A stretch of DNA of 64,000 nt from Ariolimax columbianus (taxonomy: Eukaryota > Mollusca > Gastropoda > Stylommatophora > Arionidae), in contig JAVGWX010000012.1 of assembly GCA_036924085.1 (NCBI GenBank), positions 30,739,479 through 30,803,478 on the forward strand, written 5' to 3'. Of the stretch, positions 55,943-64,000 are shown piece by piece. The notes under the pieces were generated by a model. The model saw nothing but the letters and a program-made list of their open reading frames with translations. It had not been told where the DNA came from and did not search any database. Position numbers and translations under genes: made by a program. Within the stretch, counting starts at the first letter, position 1, and each line of letters opens with the position of its first letter.

Positions 55943-56010
55943 GAGCTCCTATGAGTCTGCCCGGAGTGAGATGACGTCGATTCTTAACAGAACAGAGCAG
56001 TTGTTCTTTG
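55943..56010 (+). pseudogene. LINE-K 3' UTR, part right of the composite
   Basis: After the duplicated GAGCTCCTATG the LINE-K 3' UTR continues as GTCTGCCCGGAGTGAGATGA, CGTCGATTCTTAACAGAACA, matching the 3' UTRs at 2.65 kb (-) and 60.02 kb (+). Confidence 0.75.
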
Positions 56011-57729
56011 TCCCTGGCTAAAGTCTGCAGCAGTTGCATGGTTTTTGTTTCCGTTCCGCCACAGTAGCTAATCCATACATTTTACGTTGTTGTTATTTAC
56101 TTTAGAAAATATAAATAATCAGCAACCAGAAATGGTGTACAGTATTAGGGATGGGGGCAGATCAAGTGGAAGGAGTGCGCTGCTGCCCTCAAGGACACCA
56201 CCTGCTTTGCTACCCACGGATCCGTAATTAGTGATCCGTCAGCGAAAAGATTGCCAACATAACGTGACCAGGACATGAAAGCTTTAGACATGTATTCCTG
56301 ATGCTCATGCGCTCTCTTTTTCGAGATTCCCCCCCCCCCCCCCCCCCAATCCAATCCGCAGCAAGAGCCGACATTCTGATACAAAAGTTATCATTATTAT
56401 GTATGAAGCATAATATAACAATAACTACCTCAATCCCTATTCTCATACTTCAGTAGGAATAGAAACAGAACTATAACATCCAGTCATTACACATGCGTGA
56501 TTATGGCGTCCCCGAGCTGATGAACAAATCCGTTGTTCAAGTGAAGGTCATTATAAAATGCGAGATCAATCTACGTTTTATCATATGTATAATTTAGTTT
56601 GGTGTTTCTTTGATATAGGCATTTCTTAAGGTTTTCGTCTGTTATTATTTGTCTATTGGTTTAAAAAGCAATGTATTATTAATGGAATTACTCGTACATT
56701 TGCCGGAGTGGTCTGCCCGGGTCTTTGTAAATGAAAAGAATAGCACCACTGCCACACAGAGAGCATGTCGTAAGATAGGAATAACTTTGTGATATGTCAT
56801 AACACCGGCCATGGTTAAGTGGTTTTTTTAGAGCAGCAAAGATGGCGCCTAACAGGCTGAGGGTCTACTTTGCTCTATTGTTTGAGTCTTTTAATATGGA
56901 CTCGCGGATTGGTTAACTACGTTCCGTAATCGCTTGCCCCAACGCAGCGGAGTATTAAGCTGCTCGAGTCTAGCTCTCTAAGCAGGAAACGTTGTTCCCG
57001 GCTACATCCAGCTCATACCAGATCTTGAACCTGCACAGACGTTTTTATCCCTGTAGAAGAAGTACAGGTCGACTAACAACTAAGACCAAGAACTTGTACA
57101 TTGTCTCATCTCATCGGTCTGGTAATGTTGGTAGAAAGTATGTGTATGTACAACCTTCTTTTGCTTGTAAATTCCGTGGCTGTTCCATTTTCGATCTATA
57201 CCTGAGTAGTGGATTTCTAACATCTTCAATTGGAAAGGAAGACTACCATATGGTCAAGCAAAGCATACTGATCGGACATGTGATCAGGCACAATATGCTG
57301 GCCAAGACCCTCACATCGACTTCACCGTAGTCCTCCATTAGAACGGGCTGTTTTCATGACAGCCTGGCCAACGACATGACGATCGACGTAATCCCCGTTG
57401 AAGCGAGTAACATGCAGATGAAGCCAAGAATAGCACATCCACTTGGAGGTGCCCAATCCAGCTCCCTCAGCACGATCGTTATGTGAAGAAAGCTACTACA
57501 AACCACCATTTATATCTCCTCATTGTAGACATTCAAGAACAACAACCACAATACTTTCAATCAAGCTGTTTCTTGGTCTTCCTCCTGCTTTGAATCGCTA
57601 ATGTTCGGTGTTGATGGTGTTGTGTAGCGTGGCAGGATGTTTTGTTGGAGGGATTTGACGAGGGAGATATATCTTGGGGTCAGCAGATTGTTAGAAGGGT
57701 GTATTGAGCGGGAGATGTTTTCAAGAAAG
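56011..57729. other. Mostly unassigned; C19 homopolymer at 56329-56347
   Basis: A run of 19 C stands at 56329-56347. A scrap of the 22.8-kb repeat (CTGCCACACAGAGAGCATG) lies near 56750. An unrecognised open frame on + at 56992-57330 (112 codons) has no motif I know; it might be a TE remnant. Confidence 0.4.
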
Positions 57730-57975
57730 TAAAACTGTTGCAGGAGGAATTGGCTGTAGGGGAGATGTGGTGGAGGAGAGATGTGGTGTAGGGGGGATGG
57801 GGTGTAGGGGGAGATGTGGTGTAGGGGAGATGTGTTGTAGGGGAGATGTAGTGTAGGGGAGATGTAATGAAGGGAAGATGGGATGTAGGGGAGATGTGGT
57901 GTAGGGGAGATGTAATGTAGGAGAGATGGGATGTAGGGGAGATGTGGTGTAGGGGAGATGTGTTGCAGGATGTGT
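57730..57975. repeat. 16-bp purine-rich tandem array
   Basis: The unit GGTGTAGGGGAGATGT and variants repeat about 15 times. The minus-strand 274-codon frame through it (HLPYIPSLLHYISPT repeats) is most likely an artefact; its non-repeat N-terminal part shows no known domain and starts inside element T. Confidence 0.9.
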
Positions 57976-58345
57976 GTTTTGTAGAGAGATATATTGTAGA
58001 AGGGATATGTTTTAGGATGTGTGTGTTGAACGTAGGATTTGTTGTGAGAGAAATGAAATGTAGCTGGAATTTTTAACAGAAAGGGTGTGATGCAGAAGAG
58101 ATGTTTTGATAGACGAATTTGTATATTATCTCCACTCCCTCTCACCGACGATCTAACACAAAGACATCTGTTGCTGGTGATCTGCTGCTTGAATGTGAAG
58201 CTATTAGTCACAAATGTGTTACAACGGCACACATGCAGAATGTTTGTAGATTTGTCTAATACATCAAGCCATCTAACACGAAGCATGTGACGGGAACTCC
58301 TATTGTTGATCACTTCCAGTCTCGATGGGATTCTCATGGTTACCT

Positions 58346-58536
58346 GGCATGTCCTCTCTTTTTCTTCTTCTGCGTTCATTCTCAATCGCCCGTAACCAAA
58401 TCCTGAACAGGGCTTTGCAAGTAGCTGGAAGTAGTCCAGCTAAAGGGATTTGCGTTGTGTCGCTAGTTTACAGTTTGCCTGCGATATTTGCTCCTTCCGG
58501 TCCGACACATCCGTCTTCGGCAGGGGCATGTCCTCT
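58346..58536 (-). mobile_element. Element T copy 2 with 12-bp TSD
   Basis: The body is 58358-58524 on the minus strand. It starts CCTGCCGAAGACGGATGTG, passes AGCAAATATCGCAGGCAA and CTGTTCAGGATTTGG, and ends GAACGCAGAAGAAGAAAAAG. GGCATGTCCTCT flanks it at 58346-58357 and 58525-58536. Its 5' end equals that of the copy at 10041 within one base, so the element appears complete at about 150 bp plus tail. Confidence 0.92.
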
Positions 58537-58539
58537 GAT

Positions 58540-59639
58540 TCATAAAGTAACTATAGTTATGGTTTCTTGTTAAACAAATGAACTGAGGGTTTTTTAATTC
58601 TCGTCAAAAAGTTTAACCATGGTTGTACATTCCTGTTAAACAATTTATCTCTAGTTATAGATTCATGTTGAACAGTTTAACTGCGTTCCATCTGGCCGTA
58701 TGATACGAACTATATGATCCTGGTGACGATCTGAAGTTTAGATGTGATAACTTTAGTTAACTATCGTGTTTCTGAGCCATATAGAGACAATAGTTTGACC
58801 TTAGTGTTCAAGCCAAGGTGAAATAACTTTGGTATAACTTTAGTTAACTGCCATTTTTCTAAGCCATATAGGGGAAATAGTTTGACCTTTATGTGTTGAA
58901 GAGTCTGGATGAAAGAATTTTAGTTACATTTGAGCAACAACGAACTTACTATACGGCCACGTGACCTTTGTTATAGACAAATAACAACACATCTGAAAAC
59001 ATAACAAACAAAACATAACATCTATGACCGTTGCCTGCAAAATGTCATTTGATTAGAAAGAAAGGTCTTAGTAACATATACACAACAAATATGTCTTTGG
59101 GCCATACGAACATTAACTGCGATCACGTGTTTGCTTGGCTACTGATTACATCCACGCGAACTCCATGCACTTGTACCGTCTTCAGTATTCAAACATTCAA
59201 TATTTATTTCGTTCACAAATATTGAATTTTATATTGCACGAAATCTGGGAAAACGGCATCGCGGATTTATGAAAAAGTAACGCGTCTGTCTTAGATCTAA
59301 TCGAAACAAAAGAATATTTGATAAAACCAATACGATAAATCTGCCTCGAATGTTCCGATCGGCTAGTTACGACCGATAACCAAGATATAATGGACTTTTA
59401 ATCAATGGTCGTAGATTTCTAACTTCTTTTTTTAACTCAATTTTTGCTACCTCATTTGTTGAATAATTTTATAACACTAGATGCAAAAGGTTAATCAGAG
59501 AAGATGGGAGATGGTCATTTACCTTGCAGAACTGTTATCTCATACGCTGACGTGTTTGATACGTCATCTAGGACAGTTTTGCAACATGGGACTTTTTTTT
59601 GTTTGTTTGTGGTAAAATGTTTGTCTCTCTGTATTCTAC
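58540..59639. other. Unassigned; two-copy ~115-bp duplication at 58740-58905
   Basis: GATAACTTTAGTTAACT, TTCT(G/A)AGCCATATAG and AATAGTTTGACCTT occur twice in order. No gene was recognised. Confidence 0.5.
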
Positions 59640-60060
59640 TGGCAGAGGCACGAACTTTCCACCCAATGCCGGTCCTTCATGGGTTAACATGGATCTACTG
59701 TCCTGCTCATGTCGGGGTTCAGGGCAATGAAAGAGCTGACTTCGTGGCTTCACAAGCTCCCATCATGGGCACATTAGTGATGGATAGAAGTGACATTTTG
59801 AAATCAATCAATGACCGCCTGCTGGATGAGGACACCGGAATAGATGAAGCAGCAATCTACAGACTGCAAAGTTTCGACATTAAACGAGGTTAGAGCGGAG
59901 TGGGGCGCATGAGAGGACGGAGCAGGAGACTACAATCAGCGAGCTACAGGGACTATCAGCATCCATACCTTACGCCATTTGATGAGAGAGACTGAGCACT
60001 TATAGGTATTCCCGGAGTGCAGTGACGTCGATTTTTAGAAATAGAACAGAACCGAAGTCT
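59640..60060 (+). pseudogene. LINE-K: best-preserved RNase H C-terminus and 3' UTR
   Basis: The frame reads LTWIYCPAHVGVQGNERADF, the last RNase H motif with His and Asp, then VASQAPIMGTLVMDRSDILK, SINDRLLDEDTGIDEAAIYR and LQSFDIKRG, and stops. RGRSRRLQ and LTPFDERD follow after the stop in another frame, and the 3' UTR contains GTGCAGTGACGTCGA and ends near CAGAACCG. Everything upstream of the last RNase H motif is missing. It serves as the reference copy for the fragments at 2.6, 11.0, 53.5 and 63.4 kb. Confidence 0.8.
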
Positions 60061-60954
60061 TTCAGACGATACCAAGACGTATTAACCAGTGCTTGTATGC
60101 GCGTGAGCGTCTGTATGCACCTATGTAGTTAGGGTGATCTTAGAGGTCAATACTAACCAACGTGCAATGGTAGGGCCTCACCCTGAGGGCGCGTGTTAGA
60201 GTTGTATAAAAGTGTGATTGTTTGACCGAGTGAAACGAAATGTTGCAAAAAATAAGGGAGTCGGCGCATAATGCTTAACCGAACGATATGTGAGACTATC
60301 ATATGTATCTTAAACATGATTAGGGAAGGGAACACCAGTCAGTAAAGGAGGGAACTGGTTACCCAGAGCCGGAATTAACTTGTGAAGGTCCAAAAGCGAA
60401 TTGTTTGGAGTCCATTCTGTTCTTAAGTAATATTTTCCTCAAAACCATCAGAATATACCGATAGTTTATGCAGTTTTATTGATAAACGTCTACGTTATTC
60501 TGCTATTATTGCTTACATATCTGCTAGTTATTATTTTTGTCAATAATGCTTTAATATTAATATTATGAAAAAACACGATAAACAAAATTGTATTGACAAT
60601 ATTTTCTTGATTTTATATCATAATTTGTTGAATATTGCGCAAAATATTTGTATATATGAGTATAGTATGGTCGATGTACAACAGTGACAAATTGTTTAAT
60701 TTATTATCCTACATAATAGGTTGCAAAAAATGTTTTAAAATTTTTAAGTAAAGATTAAAACCACGTTTCTTTTAGTGAAGAATGCGACCCATCTCCAGAG
60801 AAATTGGTTGTTAAAAGCGATTTTTGTCTTTAAAATACGAAGACAAATTTTGTTGAATAATGTTCTTGAAGGATATTGTTTACATGGATTCTAAACATTC
60901 GAAAATATTTGGAAATTATTTATTTATTTAATTTATTTTTTTTCGTTCGCCTTA
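60061..60954. other. No recognisable feature
   Basis: AT-rich; no gene or repeat recognised. Confidence 0.4.
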
Positions 60955-61179
60955 TTTCTCTAATCCCCAAGGCGATGTGCGTTGCACTGTTGTTTTTATT
61001 TTGCGCCTATCGGCCCAGTACATCCGACTTCAGCACGCATTTTATGTAAGGGTCTGCTTCCTCCTGCATTTTCTAAGGGTTTGCTTCCCCGGGGTAACGG
61101 CCTGTGCTGTGATGGGGGTCGAACCCAGCACTTTCGTGTTGTGACCAGTGCCACTTAACCACTAGGCAACGCCGTCCCC
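60955..61179 (-). mobile_element. tRNA-derived SINE with T-like 3' domain
   Basis: The minus strand begins GGGGACGGCGTTGCCTAGTG with A box (TTGCCTAGTGGTTAAG) and B box (GGGTTCGACCCCC) at good spacing, then a GGGGAAGCAAACCC body. It continues with the domain TGCTGAAGTCGGATGTACTG and CAGTGCAACGCACATCGCC, shared in part with element T and the composite. It is not a functional tRNA: body sequence follows directly and the 3' acceptor strand does not pair. A/T-rich tail; duplication unclear. Confidence 0.8.
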
Positions 61180-61264
61180 TATAATTTGAAATAAATAAGT
61201 TCATCAAAATAAATAAGTAGATATGAGAGACCGGGTCGCATTACTATGCTCATTATTACAAATT

Positions 61265-61410
61265 GAAAAAATTTAGCAGGGGTATTCTAAACTTTGTGGA
61301 CACGTACGAATAAACATCTAACTTCTAATCTTTGTGAGCACGTACGTATAAACATCTAACTTCCAAACTGTGTGGACATGTACGAATAAACATCTAATAT
61401 CTAACATCAT
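61265..61410. repeat. ~43-bp tandem repeat (three units)
   Basis: Units share GTG(G/A)(A/G)CA(C/T)GTACG and ATAAACATCTAA. Confidence 0.85.
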
Positions 61411-62254
61411 TCCATCATGTAATCTGAATAGCCAACTCTGTTATTTCCTTTTTCATGGTTAGTTGGTTGGTTGGTTTCTAATGCGTACAATGGGTTGGTA
61501 ACCCTTTTGTGCGCCCTGAAAAGGACGGAACTTGTGGCAGAATGTAGTAGCTTTCCTCACATCACGAACGTGCTGATGAAGTGGACCGGGGTCCTCCAGG
61601 CAGTTGTGCAATGCTTGGCTTCATCTGCGTGTCACTCACTACTACGGGGATCACGTCGAACCTCACCATGTTAGAAAGACTGTTGTCCTCAGCAAAAGCC
61701 CGTTTCCAGAACGACCAACGAGGAGGTCAGGTGAGGGTCTTGGCCAGTATATTTCTCCTGACCCTGGCTAACATTGTTTGATCAGTGTGTTTTGCCTAAA
61801 CAGACATTAGACTCATCGTCCATTCTTTTTTCTTCAAAGTCATCACAATTGGAAATGTAATTTTCTAATGAGTTCGGCAACTTTACTGTCTAGTTTAGAT
61901 TAATGTATATGCTTTACAGTCTTGAGTTTGTTCTACGGAGCCTCTCCATTAATGATGGAAAGACCATCAAGAGTATATCATTCTTCAGTCTATTTAATTT
62001 CAAACGTAGACATTTTGCTTCCTGCTGAGATGTGGCTTTTTCTTCAGGATCTACAGCAAATATGTCCAAAGCATCCATTTATTCTTTCATCGCAAGAGCC
62101 AAGTACGTATTTAGATATCAGCATGAACAGTGCGTATAATTTAGTTGCTTCACACCAAGAGCATCTAACCACTTCGTTACTTTCTCCTCTCGAGTCCCAC
62201 TCCCCCACCTCTTCACCCCACCCACTTTGACTGGTCTGAAGTACATCTACTTGA
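61411..62254. other. Mostly unassigned; scrap of the 33-kb array end at 61740-61815
   Basis: CCTGACCCTGGCTAACATTG, GATCAGTGTGTTTTGCC and CAGACATTAGACTC echo 33740-33835. No gene recognised. Confidence 0.4.
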
Positions 62255-62500
62255 TGTCTTGGGTGTCTCTGTGGCGATGTGGTCAAGCCGTTTACCTCGT
62301 GTTCAGGCGGTCGGGTTCGAATGCGAGCTGCGGCTGTCGGTTCATGATGTCAATCTTTCGGAGATCATCGGAATTGAGTTCATCTCTGGAGGTACGGAGT
62401 TCGTGCTTAGTGCGATGCTCTTGGCAGGTGGGATACGTTTCTGCTGAGACAGACTGAGCCACATGAAAAACCCGCGGCAATGAAGTCGTGATCTTTCTTT
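62255..62500 (+). mobile_element. tRNA-derived SINE (Leu/Ser-like head)
   Basis: The head reads GGTGTCTCTGTGGCGATGTG with A box (TGGCGATGTGGTCAAG) and B box (GGGTTCGAATGC), followed by a roughly 150-bp body with TCATGATGTCAATC and GCTGAGACAGACTGAGCC. Head pairing is incomplete, so it is not a working tRNA gene. Frames on both strands are incidental. Confidence 0.7.
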
Positions 62501-63355
62501 TAATATATATGTATACATCTACTTACATCACATGGCTTACAGAATAAGGTAGACCTGGGCTCTCTCCGCTGTAGTGCAATGCAAGGCGTCTCAGTAGATT
62601 CACAACTACGGCAATCACAGTGTCAAACCCAACAACGTTAACCGTGCTGATATAAAATAGCCTGTTTGAAGGCTCACAGCGAGGATGTGAAGTTGGAGCT
62701 TCGTCACTGTTTCACCTGATCATAACCCTGGTCTTGGCAACAAAACAAAAGCTAAAAAAAACTAAAATATATCGATTACCTTAAGTCAAATTATTGGAGT
62801 CTGCCAGGAGGCTTTATATGACTTTGGAATAAAGGTCGCTTGCCATGACAGTCATCACATGTTATAAAAGCCATGTTTTTATTTTGGATGCGATAGAAAA
62901 AAGGCAAATGACTTACCGAGGTCTTCAACCCAAATTGTCGTTGTCAGACCACCGATCTCCAAACCACCCGGCCAACTGTTCTTCAGCGCCAAAGCATTGT
63001 TGCTAATTCCATTGCTATATGTGTCCTATGCCATGATGATCAACCGTCCATCCTTTTCTTTCTTTTTCTGTCTTTGTCTCTCTTACAGCAATTCTGCCCA
63101 TTTTTAGTGCACTTGAACCCTGTTTAGCCTTGTTCCCGAGTACTGTTTATCAATTCTGCTATTATCCATATTCTACTCAATGATATTGATACGACCCTCG
63201 TTTACCGCGTGTATCACCATCAGGCCATTTGACCAGCAGTCCTACCTGCTGTTGCAGTCTGGCCCCTGCTTCACGCTCTCGCTACATACATCCTACAACA
63301 GATGGCTGCTTTGTTCTGATGCGTGTTATAGGTAGACAATATTATTTGAGGTTTT
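62501..63355. other. No recognisable feature
   Basis: No gene or repeat recognised. Confidence 0.4.
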
Positions 63356-63359
63356 ATAA

Positions 63360-63490
63360 ACATATTCTCATTTTGAAGTCTGTCAATGGCCGCCTTCTGG
63401 ATGACGACATTACAATAGATGAATCAGCAATTCACAAGCTGCATACCTTTGAAACCAGTGAACGTTTGAGGGGAGATAGGGCAGCCTGTT
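63360..63490 (+). pseudogene. LINE-K scrap
   Basis: The frame reads HILILKSVNGRLLDDDITID, ESAIHKLHTFETSERLRG, matching DILKSINDRLLDEDTGIDEA of the 59.8-kb copy. About 40 codons remain before it meets an oppositely oriented LINE scrap. Confidence 0.75.
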
Positions 63491-63494
63491 GTAT

Positions 63495-63770
63495 TCTTTG
63501 AGATGGTCTTTCCATTCCGTCCTCGTGAAGAGTTTGATGAGTGTTTTTTTGCCTTTTCATAGCTCTGTTGATAGCGAGGCTGAGTGCCAACACATCCGGC
63601 TTTTGCGAGCGCATCTGCTTTCTCGTTTACAAGGATCCCACAATTAGCTGGAATCCACTGTACGACTAGACCTAGGTTTTTTGGGACAACTATCCGATGT
63701 TGTATTTTATATCATGTGACAGTCTATCATGTTTGGGGAATGAGATGGCGTGGAGTACGCTACTGGAGTC
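63495..63770 (-). pseudogene. LINE RNase H C-terminal scrap, another family
   Basis: The minus strand reads QWIPANCGILVNEKADALAK, AGCVGTQPRYQQSYEKAKKH, continuing to about 63500. QWIPAHCG..GNEKAD..AK is the last RNase H motif of RNase-H-bearing LINEs. It abuts a LINE-K scrap on the opposite strand. Confidence 0.7.
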
Positions 63771-63779
63771 TGTGCAGCG

Positions 63780-64000
63780 AACTCTCGACGGGGATCTCAG
63801 TGGTCTCCAGATAAGGTGTCCGCCTCGGTGGTGACCGGGAATTATCTCACATTGATCTTCTGATAAAAATGTCTTTGATCTCTGAGTAGTGAGATCGGAC
63901 TCCCGTGTCCAGTGTGGAGCACGTTAAAAATCCCTTGGTAGTTAGAAATCGAAAAGAGTAGACTTAACGGCCGCTGTCCGGACAAAATTCAAATTAAAAA
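63780..64000 (+). mobile_element. Probable SINE, tRNA-like head and conserved 3' part, cut by window end
   Basis: GATCTCAGTGGTCTCCAGAT resembles an A-box region and GTGACCGGGAATTATC a decayed B box. AGTGTGGAGCACGTTAAAAA and CCGCTGTCCGGAC follow. It may continue beyond the window. Confidence 0.5.

Noticed and set aside
56992..57330. 112-codon + frame as a host exon
   Set aside because: No recognisable domain or splice context; it could be a TE remnant. Not enough to call a gene.
57561..58385. 274-codon frame on minus
   Set aside because: Its second half is a 16-bp tandem repeat and its start lies in element T; the middle has no recognisable domain.

Overview
The window looks like repeat-dense animal DNA, most likely from a mollusc. 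The grounds are a gastropod-like 18S variable region, many families of 5'-truncated APE-type LINEs, tRNA-headed SINEs, and long minisatellites filling the space between them. Heterobranch (sea slug or snail) is an inference; only a lophotrochozoan assignment is reasonably safe. I found no intact host protein-coding gene and no functional tRNA gene. The longest stop-free frames lie in tandem repeats and are artefacts.

Layout. 0.36-3 kb: three degraded LINE 3' ends and a 38-bp array. 3.1-8.1 kb: a pyrimidine-rich 44/35-bp minisatellite interrupted by a minus-strand block made of a 5'ETS-like stretch, the first ~1.24 kb of 18S rRNA, tandem 18S-derived cassettes and a LINE fragment in the same sense. 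8.6-13.4 kb: SINEs, a short (GAA)n-tailed element (T) and LINE relics. 14.3-19.5 kb: a near full-length but dead endonuclease-RT LINE (LINE-E) with a nested antisense LINE-J, ending in a duplicated 54/60-bp array grown from its own C-terminal coding DNA. 21.8-22.4 kb: a 186-bp-arm inverted repeat. 24.2-27.3 kb: a 19-bp array, then a second LINE-E copy whose endonuclease segment is amplified 31 times. 27.7-36.7 kb: LINE relics and six arrays. 37.3-37.8 kb: a DDE transposase relic. 41.7-44.0 kb: a 54-bp array split by a LINE-J copy with an intact RNase H domain. 47.5-53.7 kb: four LINE relics, a 13-bp array and a SINE. 53.7-55.9 kb: a composite retroelement of 18S and 28S rRNA pieces ending in the LINE-J tail, with an 11-bp target-site duplication. 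56-64 kb: further SINE, T and LINE-K copies.

Family names (LINE-E, -J, -J2, -K, -N, SINE-1, element T) are local labels. LINE-J ends in a CGTACGATGAAG-type tail followed by (GAA)n. The rRNA composite ends the same way, and element T ends like LINE-J2. LINE-J-type machinery therefore plausibly mobilised the non-coding elements. A second theme is that several minisatellites demonstrably grew from inside LINE coding DNA.

Limits: alignments were done by eye, boundaries are usually good to about 10-30 bp for degraded elements, and clade names of LINEs are tentative.
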